The notes under the pieces were generated by a model. It had not been told where the DNA came from and made no database searches. It was given only the letters and a program-made list of their open reading frames with translations. A DNA stretch of 33,818 nucleotides from Anaerolineae bacterium (lineage in GTDB: Bacteria; Chloroflexota; Anaerolineae; Aggregatilineales; Phototrophicaceae): positions 1 to 33,818 of the forward strand of contig JAAXID010000250.1 in assembly GCA_012270545.1 (NCBI GenBank), in the 5' to 3' direction. A program made the position numbers and the translations under genes. How positions within the stretch are numbered: position 1 is the stretch's first letter; each line of letters opens with the position of its first letter. Below are positions 22,621-31,399 of this stretch, one piece after another.

Positions 22621-23481
22621 ATGACGTCAATCGACACGATTGAAAGAACGAACAGTCTGCTGACGGTGGGCGGCGCGGTCTACGCCGCCAGGCAATCGGG
22701 ACTGTATCGGATCGACGCCAGCGGTGATGAGCAGAACCTGTATCAGTCCTGGCTGCCCGATCAAGCGCTGCCAACGCTGGCGATTGCGGCAGTGGACGAT
22801 CTGCTGCTGGCCGGCATCAATGGCGGAGTTGCCCGTTCCGAAGACGGTGGCGCTAGCTGGAGCGCGCAACAGTTTCGCGCGCCGGCGCCGCTTGTGACCT
22901 GCCTGGCAGTTTCGCCCGCATTCGCTGATGACGGCTGCGTTTTGGCGGGCAGTTTCGAAGACGGCGTCTTCCGCTCGACCGATGGCGGGGAGACTTGGCG
23001 CGCGGTCAATCACGGCTTGTTCGATCACAGCATTTATGCCCTGGCGCTGTCGCCGGAATTCACCACTGACGGCATCGCGTATGTCGGCACGGGCAGCGGC
23101 ATCTATCGAAGCGAAAATGGCGGTCGTCTTTGGTGGGATGTAACGATGCCATCTGGTGATGAGACGGTGCTGAGCCTGGCGTTATCGGAGAACGGCGCGT
23201 TTTATGTCGGCTGTGAGGCGCACGGCCTACTGCGCTCAAACGACGCTGGCAGAAGTTGGGAGACGCCGCTAGAGACGAAAGGCGCGGTTAACGCAGTCGC
23301 TCTCACACGCGGCGGCGTGATCTTCGCGCAGGTGGACGATGGCGTATTGCAATCGCAAGATGACGGGGCAAGTTGGAGCGAAGTTGTCGCGGCGAACGTG
23401 GACTGCTTGGCGCTTGGCACGGACGGTGAGACGCTGTTTCTGGCGATGGCTGGCGGCAGCATTCGACGATCGAGCTTGTAG
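22621..23481 (+). CDS. Asp-box (BNR/YCF48-like) beta-propeller protein
   Basis: A 286-aa protein with no signal peptide, built of repeats that carry the Asp-box S-x-D-x-G-x-x-W: RSEDGGASW, RSTDGGETW, RSNDAGRSW and QSQDDGASW are clear, and RSENGGRLW is a variant. This is the pattern of sialidase-like and Ycf48/Vps10 propellers, which usually serve as protein or glycan binding platforms rather than enzymes. Catalytic sialidase residues are not seen. The ATG starts 1 nt after the stop of the chaperonin-like gene, so the two should be translated together and may work together. A role as substrate adaptor is conceivable but is inference. Confidence 0.85.
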   Translation: MTSIDTIERTNSLLTVGGAVYAARQSGLYRIDASGDEQNLYQSWLPDQALPTLAIAAVDDLLLAGINGGVARSEDGGASWSAQQFRAPAPLVTCLAVSPAFADDGCVLAGSFEDGVFRSTDGGETWRAVNHGLFDHSIYALALSPEFTTDGIAYVGTGSGIYRSENGGRLWWDVTMPSGDETVLSLALSENGAFYVGCEAHGLLRSNDAGRSWETPLETKGAVNAVALTRGGVIFAQVDDGVLQSQDDGASWSEVVAANVDCLALGTDGETLFLAMAGGSIRRSSL

Positions 23482-23521
23482 CGAAAACAGTTTTGATTAG
23501 ACGAGCAAAAGAGGAAACGAA

Positions 23522-24913
23522 ATGAATTATGAACCCACACTAGAATCGGTAAGGCGGCATCAAGTACCTGATTGGTTTCACAATGCCAAGCTGGGCATCT
23601 TCATCCATTGGGGGCTCTACTCGGTGCCGGCCTGGGCGCCCCATGGCGGTGATATCGGCGAAGTCTTCCAGAGCGGCGACTTGAGCGCCTGGTTCCGCAA
23701 CAATTCCTATGCTGAATGGTATTTGAACACGCTCAAGTTCGAAGATAGCCCCACGCGCGAGTATCACAACAAGAATTACGGCGCCGACTTCAGTTATGAT
23801 GACTTCGCCGCCGGCTTCAACTCGGCGCTGAAAAGATGGAAGCCGACCGAGATGGCGGCGCTCTTCAGCGAGGTCAACGCGCGTTACGTCGTCCTGACCA
23901 CCAAACACCACGATGGCTTCACATTATGGAACAGCGAAATACCCTGCCCGCATAAAGCGGATTATCACACGCAGCGCGATGTGGTTGGCGAGCTGACCGA
24001 CGCCGTCCGCGATCAGGGCATGCGCATGGCGCTCTATTATTCAGGCGGGCTGGACTGGGCTTTTAACGAGCAGCGCATCGACGATGTCGCCGATGTCTGG
24101 GGCACGATCGTTCAGACGCCTGAATTCGTCGCGTACTCGGTCGCGCATTGGAAGGAGTTGATCGACCGCTACCAGCCGTCAATTATGTGGAACGATATCG
24201 GTTATCCGGCGGCGGCCGACCTGGGCGAGCTCTTCGCCTACTATTACAACAACGTGCCCGACGGCGTGATCAACGACCGCTTCACCCAATCGCGCGATCA
24301 GAGGCCAAAGGCGGGCGAAAAGCTGACTGTGCCGCGCGGTCCGCATTTTGACTACATCACACCGGAGTACGCCACATTTGACGAGATTCAGGAAGTGAAA
24401 TGGGAGTGCTGCCGCGGCATCGGGCACAGCTTCGGTTACAACCGGGTCGAGGGCGATGAGCAGCTGCTGGCCGAAGATGAGCTGATCCACATGTTCGTCG
24501 ATATCGTCAGCAAGAATGGCAATCTGCTGCTGAATGTCGGTCCGCTGGCGGATGGCAGCATTCCGGAAAACCAAGCGGAGCGCCTGCGGGCTTTGGGTCG
24601 CTGGCTGGACCGTAATGGAGAAGCGATATTCGATACGCGTCCCTGGCGACGCGCCGACGGGGTGACAACGGCTGGATTGGATCTGCGCTTCACAGCGGGG
24701 GACGACGCCCTCTACGTCACGCTGCTGGGTACGCCGACGGAGAGCGAAATCACGATTGAAGGGCTGGAAGCGCCCGCCGGAGCGAGCGTTCAATTGCTGG
24801 GACGCGCTGAAGACCTGGAGTGGCGTCAAGACGGCTCGGACTTGCTGATTCGCTTGCCCGAATTGCCCGAGGCGCCAGCGCATTCGATCCGCATTCAGGG
24901 CATAGGTAGCTGA
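23522..24913 (+). CDS. GH29 alpha-L-fucosidase (second copy)
   Basis: A 463-aa GH29 enzyme that releases L-fucose from non-reducing ends. Signatures: LGIFIHWGLYSVP (24-36), TTKHHDGFTLW (126-136), and the nucleophile Asp225 in MWNDIGYP, the classic form of the family motif. A C-terminal beta-sandwich domain is present (about 375-463). No signal peptide is visible, so it should be cytoplasmic. An AGAGG-type ribosome site precedes the ATG. The MFS gene downstream begins 1 nt after its stop, which ties hydrolysis to transport. Of the three copies it looks closest to canonical plant/bacterial GH29. Confidence 0.95.
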   Translation: MNYEPTLESVRRHQVPDWFHNAKLGIFIHWGLYSVPAWAPHGGDIGEVFQSGDLSAWFRNNSYAEWYLNTLKFEDSPTREYHNKNYGADFSYDDFAAGFNSALKRWKPTEMAALFSEVNARYVVLTTKHHDGFTLWNSEIPCPHKADYHTQRDVVGELTDAVRDQGMRMALYYSGGLDWAFNEQRIDDVADVWGTIVQTPEFVAYSVAHWKELIDRYQPSIMWNDIGYPAAADLGELFAYYYNNVPDGVINDRFTQSRDQRPKAGEKLTVPRGPHFDYITPEYATFDEIQEVKWECCRGIGHSFGYNRVEGDEQLLAEDELIHMFVDIVSKNGNLLLNVGPLADGSIPENQAERLRALGRWLDRNGEAIFDTRPWRRADGVTTAGLDLRFTAGDDALYVTLLGTPTESEITIEGLEAPAGASVQLLGRAEDLEWRQDGSDLLIRLPELPEAPAHSIRIQGIGS

Positions 24914-24914
24914 C

Positions 24915-26198
24915 TTGGCACAAAAAGTCGATTCAACCGTCGAAAGAAATCTGCCCTGGAATTTCTCGGTCAATCTGATCGATATCACCTTCATCACATT
25001 GGCTTTCAGCATCATCTCGCGTGAAACCATCACACCGCTGTTGATCAGCAATCTGACGGATTCGAAGATCGCGATCGGCCTGGTGCCAGCGATATACAGC
25101 ATCGCCTATTATCTGCCACAGCTATTCGCCGCCAATCATGCCGAACGCTTAAAACGCAAGCTGCCCTTCGTCATGTTGATCGGCGGCCTGCTGGAGCGCG
25201 TGCCTTATCTCTTCGCCGGCTTGGCGATTTTGCTTTTCGCGGAGAGCGCGCCGACCGCCGCCCTGCTCTGCATTTATCTCGTGATCGGGCTGGGCGCCTT
25301 GGGCAACGGCGTGGCGACGCCGGCCTGGTTCAGCATGATTGGCAAGGTGCTGCCGGTCAATCGGCGCGGGATATTCTTCGGCCTCAGCGAAGGTTTGGGC
25401 ACGCTGATGGGCATCATCGGCGCCTATTTTGTCGGCCGCGTACTCGATGATATTGGATACCCGCTGAACTTCGCGGCGCTGTTCCTCGTTGCCGCCATCT
25501 TCATGGGCATCTCCTGGATCGGCCTGGCGCTGAACCGCGAGCCCGAAAGCCCAATCGTCAAAGCGCATATTCCCTTCAGCCACTACTTTCGGCGCTTGCC
25601 GGCGATATTGCGTGAGGAGCACAATTTTCGGCGATTCCTGCTGGGTTATTCGATCAGCCGCTTGAGCACGATGGGCGTCGGCTTCTTCATCGTTTTTGGC
25701 AATGAACGCTTTCAGTTGAACGGCGCCGATGTCGGCTTGCTGACGGCGATCCTGATCGGCAGTCAAGCGGCGATGCAGCTGCTCTTGGGCTGGTTGGCCG
25801 ATAAACGCGGGCACAAGGCGAATCTGACCGTCTCGGGTTTCGCGCTGGCATTGGCGGCGGTATTGGCGCTGGGCGCAACCGATCTGGTCGGCTTGATTCC
25901 CGCTTTTGTCTTGCTCGGCATAGGTCTGGCCAGCGATCACGTATCACGTCTGAACATCATCCTGGAATTCGCGGCGCCGGAAGATCAACCGACTTTCATC
26001 GGGCTGACCAATACCTTGCTCGCGCCGGTGGTCTTTCTGGCGCCGATCCTCGGCGGCTGGCTGGCCGATTTCGGATTTGAAACGCTCTTTATTTTGATGA
26101 CAGTTTTTGGGCTTGCCGGCGGCATGCTGCTCTCCACTTGGGTGAAGGAACCGCGCTACAACCCGCCCGAGCCAATCAGCGGCAATCTTAAGAACTGA
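24915..26198 (+). CDS. Major facilitator superfamily transporter (first of a tandem pair)
   Basis: A 427-aa inner-membrane protein with about twelve transmembrane helices. The loop between helices 2 and 3 holds NHAERLKRKLPF, a variant of the MFS Asp/Arg motif, and the central part has GWLADKRGHK, the matching motif of the second half. It starts with TTG, 1 nt after the fucosidase stop, so translation is probably coupled. It may import fucose or oligosaccharides or export products; direction and ligand are unknown. The next gene is a clear paralogue. Confidence 0.9.
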   Translation: MAQKVDSTVERNLPWNFSVNLIDITFITLAFSIISRETITPLLISNLTDSKIAIGLVPAIYSIAYYLPQLFAANHAERLKRKLPFVMLIGGLLERVPYLFAGLAILLFAESAPTAALLCIYLVIGLGALGNGVATPAWFSMIGKVLPVNRRGIFFGLSEGLGTLMGIIGAYFVGRVLDDIGYPLNFAALFLVAAIFMGISWIGLALNREPESPIVKAHIPFSHYFRRLPAILREEHNFRRFLLGYSISRLSTMGVGFFIVFGNERFQLNGADVGLLTAILIGSQAAMQLLLGWLADKRGHKANLTVSGFALALAAVLALGATDLVGLIPAFVLLGIGLASDHVSRLNIILEFAAPEDQPTFIGLTNTLLAPVVFLAPILGGWLADFGFETLFILMTVFGLAGGMLLSTWVKEPRYNPPEPISGNLKN

Positions 26199-26223
26199 TT
26201 CACAAGCGCGATCGGATGCTGAT

Positions 26224-27486
26224 TTGAAGCACTCAGCGGAAGGCCTGGTCGAGAAAAACCTCAACTGGAATTTCAGCGTCAATGTGCTTGACAATATGTT
26301 TTATGCGCTGGCGATCAGTCTGGTTTCGCAAGAGACCATCATGCCGCTGCTCGTCAGCGAATTGACCGATTCGACCATCGCTGTCGGCTTGATTCCCGCA
26401 ATCTTCAGCTTGTCGTTTCTGCTGCCGCAGCTCTTCGTCGCCAACCATGCCGAGCGTCTGCCGCGCAAACTGCCCTTCGTCTTGTTGGGGAGCGGGCTGC
26501 TGCAGCGCCTGCCCTATCCCTTGATCGGCGTTGCGCTGCTGCTCTTCGCCGTCGAGGCGCCTGGCTTGGCGCTGCTGCTTTTCTTCATCGGCATCGCCAC
26601 GGCCGCATTCGGCGGCGGCATCGTGACGCCAGCCTGGTTCAGCATGATCGGCAAGGTGGTGCCCACCCGTCGGCGCGGCATCTTCTTCGGGCTGGCCGAT
26701 GGCGGCGGCTTGCTCATGGGGGTGATCGGCGCTTACTTCGTCGGACGCGTACTGGATATCATCGACTATCCCGGCAGTTTCGCCCTGCTCTTCCTGGTCT
26801 GCGGCCTGATCCACGCGATTTCCTGGTTTTCGCTGTCGCTGACGCGCGAGCCGCCGAGCGTTGACATCAAGGAGTCAGTGCCACTGCGGCGCTACTTCAG
26901 TCAGCTGCCGACCGTGCTGCGCGGCCATAAAAATTACCGCCGCTTCCTCGTCGGCTATGCGCTGCTGCGCCTCAGCATGATGGCGGTCAGCTTCTTCATC
27001 GTATTCGGCAATATCAACTACGAGCTGAGCGGCGCTGATATCGGCTTGCTGAATGCCATATTCATCGGCACACAGGCGCTGATGCGGCTGCTGTTTGGCT
27101 GGCTGGGCGATCGTTGGGGGCATAAGCGCAACCTGGTAATATCGGCCGCCTGCATGGCGCTCGCGGCGTCATTCGCGCTGAGTTCATCCGATGTCGCCGG
27201 GTTGGCGCCGGCCTTCATCTGCCTCGCCTGCGCCATTTCGAGCGACGGCGTTTCCCACTTCAACATCGTATTGGAATTTGCCGACCCGGCCGATCAGCCA
27301 ACCTATATCGGGTTGACCAATACCTTGATGGCGCCCTTCACTTTCGTCGGTCCGATCGTCGCTGGCTGGATCGCGGCCGCCTTTGATATCAGTTTATTGT
27401 TCGTCGTCTCGCTGGCCTTTGGCGTCGCCGGCGCGGCGCTGTTATGGTGGTGGGTGCGTGAGCCAAGGCATATCAGCAAGCGATAG
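26224..27486 (+). CDS. Major facilitator superfamily transporter (second of a tandem pair)
   Basis: A 420-aa, twelve-helix MFS protein, a tandem duplicate of its neighbour: both begin with a VE-x-NL-x-WNFSVN block, share NHAERL-x-RKLPFV, and share VTPAWFSMIGKV with a nearby RRRGIFFGL. The second half has GWLGDRWGHK. The start is TTG, 25 nt after the first copy ends; like its partner it lacks an ATG near the N terminus. Divergence between the copies is moderate, so they may have different ligands (for example fucose and a fucosyl oligosaccharide). Confidence 0.9.
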   Translation: MKHSAEGLVEKNLNWNFSVNVLDNMFYALAISLVSQETIMPLLVSELTDSTIAVGLIPAIFSLSFLLPQLFVANHAERLPRKLPFVLLGSGLLQRLPYPLIGVALLLFAVEAPGLALLLFFIGIATAAFGGGIVTPAWFSMIGKVVPTRRRGIFFGLADGGGLLMGVIGAYFVGRVLDIIDYPGSFALLFLVCGLIHAISWFSLSLTREPPSVDIKESVPLRRYFSQLPTVLRGHKNYRRFLVGYALLRLSMMAVSFFIVFGNINYELSGADIGLLNAIFIGTQALMRLLFGWLGDRWGHKRNLVISAACMALAASFALSSSDVAGLAPAFICLACAISSDGVSHFNIVLEFADPADQPTYIGLTNTLMAPFTFVGPIVAGWIAAAFDISLLFVVSLAFGVAGAALLWWWVREPRHISKR

Positions 27487-27512
27487 TCGAGAAATACAAG
27501 ACAGGAGATGGC

Positions 27513-28967
27513 ATGAGCGCGACCTATCAAGCAACCTGGGAATCGTTGACGCGACACGAGGCGCCCGCGTGGTTTAACGAGGGCAAATTCGGCTTGTACG
27601 CCCACTGGGGCCTCTACAGTGTGCCCGGCTTCGGCAACGAGTGGTACGGCAAATGGATGAACGATCCCGCGCATGAGATTCACCAGCGGCATGTGGAGCG
27701 CTTCGGCTCGCCGGCGGATTATGGCTATACGAAATTCATTGATGGCTTCACAGCCGAGCATTTCGATCCCGACGACTGGGCGGAGCTCTTCGCCGCCAGT
27801 GGCGCGCGTTACGCTGGATTTTCGCTGGCGCATCACGATGGCTTCGGCTTGTGGGATAGCGATGTCTACCGTTGGAATGTCGGCAAGATGGGACCAAAGC
27901 GCGATCTCTACGGCGAGTTGGCGGAGGCGCTGCGGGCGCGCGGTTTGCGCTTGGTGGCGCCATTCCACATCATCCGCGGCTTCAACTGGTTCCTGGCCGG
28001 CTGGAATCAATGGGATCAAACTTTTGACGCCGCCGTCGTCGAGCGCGGGCTGGCGGAAGGCTGGGAGCTCTTCGACCCCGAGTATGCCGATTTCTATTGG
28101 GTGCAGCAGACGAGCAAGTTCGAAGACTTTTTTCAGCAATGGCAGCTGAAAGTGCGCGAGGTGATCGACAAGTATCAGCCCGATATGATGTGGTTCGATG
28201 GCGGCAAGTTCCGCGATGACGGATACGAGGAGACGGCGCTGGAGATCCTCGCCCATTACTTGAATCAAGCGGGCGCCTGGGGAAAAGAGGTGCTGGTGCT
28301 GAACAAGCTGCCGGTCAGCATGCAATACAACTTCCATCCCGATTTCGGCATCATCAACTTCGAAAAGGGACGCGACCGCCCGCTGCACTACGAGCGCCCC
28401 TGGAATGATGATATGCGTATCGGCGATCAATCCTGGGGCTGGGTGGAGAATCAGCTATACGCCAGCGGACATACTTTACTGAGCAAGTTGATCGATTGCG
28501 TGGCGCGCGGCGGGAGCATGATGCTGTCGCTGTCTCCGAAGCCGGATGGCAGGATCCCCGAAGGTCAACGCGATTCGCTGCTGGAAATGGGCGCCTGGCT
28601 GACTTGGAATGGCGAGGCGATCTATGGAACGGTGCCCTGGACAACTCACTCCGAGGGCGACCTGGAAAAGCTCTGGCATCACGAGCGCGGGCACAAGTTC
28701 TGGGTTTATGAAAATTGCAATGCCGATGACAGGCGCTATACGCAGTCGACGGACGGCAAAACGGTCTATGCGCTGACGTTGGGCATTCCGCAGAAGTCGG
28801 TTACCTTTGAGGCGCTGGACGGTTCGGTCGGGATCGAGTATGTGTCGCTAGTCGAATCCGATCAGCCGGTATCCTGGTCGCAATCGGAGGCTGGTTTAAC
28901 CATCGACGCGGCTAAACTGAACTTCAAGACGAAGCTGGCAGCGGCTTGGAAAGTGGAACTGCAATGA
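27513..28967 (+). CDS. GH29 alpha-L-fucosidase (third copy)
   Basis: A 484-aa GH29-type enzyme, the most divergent of the three copies. It has FGLYAHWGLYSVP (26-38), SLAHHDGFGLW (104-114) with AHHDG in place of the usual KHHDG, and the nucleophile Asp229 in MMWFDGGKF. The Lys to Ala change in the fucose-binding block suggests a different sugar or a substituted (for example sulfated) fucose. No signal peptide is visible. GGAGA lies 7 nt before the ATG, 26 nt after the second MFS gene. Its stop overlaps the start of the kinase gene (ATGA), which ties the two products together. Confidence 0.9.
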   Translation: MSATYQATWESLTRHEAPAWFNEGKFGLYAHWGLYSVPGFGNEWYGKWMNDPAHEIHQRHVERFGSPADYGYTKFIDGFTAEHFDPDDWAELFAASGARYAGFSLAHHDGFGLWDSDVYRWNVGKMGPKRDLYGELAEALRARGLRLVAPFHIIRGFNWFLAGWNQWDQTFDAAVVERGLAEGWELFDPEYADFYWVQQTSKFEDFFQQWQLKVREVIDKYQPDMMWFDGGKFRDDGYEETALEILAHYLNQAGAWGKEVLVLNKLPVSMQYNFHPDFGIINFEKGRDRPLHYERPWNDDMRIGDQSWGWVENQLYASGHTLLSKLIDCVARGGSMMLSLSPKPDGRIPEGQRDSLLEMGAWLTWNGEAIYGTVPWTTHSEGDLEKLWHHERGHKFWVYENCNADDRRYTQSTDGKTVYALTLGIPQKSVTFEALDGSVGIEYVSLVESDQPVSWSQSEAGLTIDAAKLNFKTKLAAAWKVELQ

Positions 28968-29917
28968 TCGCTGGAGCCGCTCATCTTCCGCCGCGCGGGG
29001 CAATTCACGCCGTGCTAGAGGAACTTTACCGGGATCAGTCCGTTAACTACGACGGTTTCCGCGTTCGTTTACTGCGCGGCAGCTACTCCAACTTCACGCA
29101 TCTGATCACCGTTGAGTTCGAGGATGAGTCGACTCGCAAGATCGTCATGCGCCGTTACAATCCCGAAAAATACGAAGAGGGGCATGACAAGCATAGCTGC
29201 GAGTTCAACGCGCTCAAGCTGCTGCATAAGCAGGGCATCCCGGTGCCGCCGCCACTTCTGCTGGATGAGACGGGCGAGATGCTGGGTCTGCCCGGCATCG
29301 TGACCGAGTTCGTCGAGGGCGCGCCGATAGAGCTGCCGGCCGAGGCCGCGCGCTGGGGCGAGCTGGCGGCGGCGACGGCGCGGATGCTGGCGCGGATTCA
29401 TCAAACAGCATTCAGCGAAGCCGACAAGCGTTTCTTGATGGATGATAACGTTGAGGTCGCCTGGTTCATCAAAACTGGCCTCATTCCCGATTACATGCGC
29501 GCCGACCAGGATGGCGAGATGGTATGGCAGCTGGTAAAGGACCACTGGGGACGCTGGGCGCCGGTCGAGCCACGCTTCGCGCATACGGACTATTGGGCGG
29601 GCAATATCTTGTGGCGGGGCGATGAGATTACCGCAGTCGTCGATTGGGAGGAAGCTGGCTACGGCCATCCGGCCGCGGACGTCGCCTACTGCCGCATGGG
29701 GTATTACATCGAGGGCCTGCCGGAAGCGGCTGAGACATTCCTGCGCGTCTACGAGACGGAAGCGGGCTGGACCTTATCAGACCTGCCACTATTCGAGTTG
29801 GCCGCCAGCGCCCGCCCCATGACGGATCCTCAAGACTGGTTCGCGCGCGCTTACATGGAAGCTGGCTTCCGCCGCTTCATCGCTGAAGCCAAGGGAAAAC
29901 TGCTCGCGGCGCGCTAA
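28964..29917 (+). CDS. APH/choline-kinase-fold phosphotransferase
   Basis: A 317-aa kinase of the aminoglycoside phosphotransferase-like fold. The catalytic loop is HTDYWAGN (207-214, base Asp209, Asn214) and the metal-binding Asp227 lies in VVDWEEAGYG. The N lobe carries a VMRRY strand in place of the usual Lys strand, and a hinge VTEFVEG. The start at 28964 overlaps the fucosidase stop by 4 nt; an in-frame TTG at 28946 is less likely. Family members phosphorylate aminoglycosides, choline, homoserine, methylthioribose or sugars. Coupling to a fucosidase suggests a sugar or sugar-acid substrate here, but this is inference. Its stop overlaps the stop of the convergent sulfatase. Confidence 0.85.
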   Translation: MIAGAAHLPPRGAIHAVLEELYRDQSVNYDGFRVRLLRGSYSNFTHLITVEFEDESTRKIVMRRYNPEKYEEGHDKHSCEFNALKLLHKQGIPVPPPLLLDETGEMLGLPGIVTEFVEGAPIELPAEAARWGELAAATARMLARIHQTAFSEADKRFLMDDNVEVAWFIKTGLIPDYMRADQDGEMVWQLVKDHWGRWAPVEPRFAHTDYWAGNILWRGDEITAVVDWEEAGYGHPAADVAYCRMGYYIEGLPEAAETFLRVYETEAGWTLSDLPLFELAASARPMTDPQDWFARAYMEAGFRRFIAEAKGKLLAAR

Positions 29918-31335
29918 TCCACATCGAGGTGGTAGCGCTCATCGCCGACTTCGGCTTGCAGGCGGTGCAGCTCGTCTCTGAGTTCGACTACCCGGTCGGC
30001 ATAGGCGGGGTCGGCGACCACGTTCTTCAATTCATAGGGATCGACCTCGAGATCAAATAACTCCCATTCGGGTTCGTAGGTTTCGTCGATGCTGCCTTCG
30101 CTGCCCAGCGCGTCAGCGTAGTAGTAGATCAGCTTGTAGCGATGACTGCGGATGCCGTAGTGGGCGTAGACGTTGTGGTGCGTCTTGTGCATCCAGTAGC
30201 GATAATACATGCTCTGGCGCCAGTCCGGCGGCGTCTCGTCTGCTAGCTGAGGCACAAAGCTTCGTCCCTGCATAGCGTCGGGAGTCGGTAACCCAGCCAG
30301 CTCGAGATAGGTCGGCGCGAAATCGACATTGAGTATCATGTCTTCGTTGACGCTTCCGGCTTCGATGGTTTTGGGATAGCGCATGAGATAGGGCATCCGC
30401 AGCGATTCCTCGTACATGAAGCGCTTGTCGTACCAGCCGTGGTCGCCGAGGAAGAAGCCTTGATCCGATGTGTAGACGACAACCGTATTCTCGGCCAGCC
30501 CTTCGGCATCGAGGTAATCGAGCAGGCGGCCGACGTTGTCATCGATGCTGGCGACCACCCGCAGATAATCCTTGATGTAGCGCTGGTAAGCCCATTTGCG
30601 CAGTTCCATCTCGGGGAGATCGCGCGGTATCTCGGCTTTTAGATCGAGGGGAGTATGGTGCAAGCCCATGCGCATCTCGGCGGCTTCGGCGGCGGAAGCG
30701 CGGTTGGCATAATCGTCGTAGAGCGTTTCCGGCTCCGGCAGCTCTTCGTTGAGGAACATATGAGCGTGCTTCTCATCCGGCTCCCAATGGCGGTGCGGCG
30801 CCTTGTGATGGCACATGAGGAAGAATGGTCGTTCGCTGTCGCGATTCCGCAGGAAGTCAAGACTCATGTCGGTGATGAGATCGGTAACATAGCCCCTGAC
30901 AGGCCGCCGCTGCGAGCCATCACCGTCTTTGAAAATAAACGTCGGATTGTGATAGAGCCCCTGCCCAGGCAGCACCGCCCAATCATCGAAGCCGGTCGGC
31001 TGATGCGCCGGACCCTGCCCCAGATGCCACTTGCCGAACATGCCGGTCTGATAGCCGCCGGCCTGCAAGTCCTTGACGAAGGTGGGCAGGGTATTGTCCA
31101 TAGGCGTGCTGAGCGTGGTGACGCCGTTGATGTGGTTGTAGCTGCCGGTGAGGATGGCGGCGCGGCTTGGCGTGCAGATTGAGTTGGTGCAGAAGACGGT
31201 GTCGAAGCGCATGCCCTCGTCCGCGATGCGGTCGAGATTGGGCGTCTGGTTGATGCGGCTGCCATAGCAGCTCAATGCGTGCGCGGCGTGGTCGTCCGAC
31301 ATGATGAAGAGGATATTGGGGCGTTCGTCTGGCAT
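29914..31335 (-). CDS. Formylglycine-dependent sulfatase (second copy), cytoplasmic form
   Basis: A 473-aa type I sulfatase. The maturation site CTPSR (Cys54) is followed by AAILTG, metal ligands are at SDDH (13-16), and GKWHLG lies in the expected place; TSDQGFFLGDHGW supplies the later metal and substrate residues. The start at 31335 has AGGA about 11 nt upstream; a GTG at 31365 would add ten residues. No signal peptide is seen with either start. It resembles iduronate/fucose-type S1 sulfatases more than the first copy does, but subfamily assignment needs alignment. It lies 64 nt after the aldo/keto reductase gene on the same strand and is probably in the same operon. Confidence 0.93.
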   Translation of the reverse strand: MPDERPNILFIMSDDHAAHALSCYGSRINQTPNLDRIADEGMRFDTVFCTNSICTPSRAAILTGSYNHINGVTTLSTPMDNTLPTFVKDLQAGGYQTGMFGKWHLGQGPAHQPTGFDDWAVLPGQGLYHNPTFIFKDGDGSQRRPVRGYVTDLITDMSLDFLRNRDSERPFFLMCHHKAPHRHWEPDEKHAHMFLNEELPEPETLYDDYANRASAAEAAEMRMGLHHTPLDLKAEIPRDLPEMELRKWAYQRYIKDYLRVVASIDDNVGRLLDYLDAEGLAENTVVVYTSDQGFFLGDHGWYDKRFMYEESLRMPYLMRYPKTIEAGSVNEDMILNVDFAPTYLELAGLPTPDAMQGRSFVPQLADETPPDWRQSMYYRYWMHKTHHNVYAHYGIRSHRYKLIYYYADALGSEGSIDETYEPEWELFDLEVDPYELKNVVADPAYADRVVELRDELHRLQAEVGDERYHLDVD

Positions 31336-31399
31336 TAGAGTTAGAGTCCTTTTTGATTTAACCACCGGGGCGCAGAGCTAAACTCATGCAAGCTGCTGT

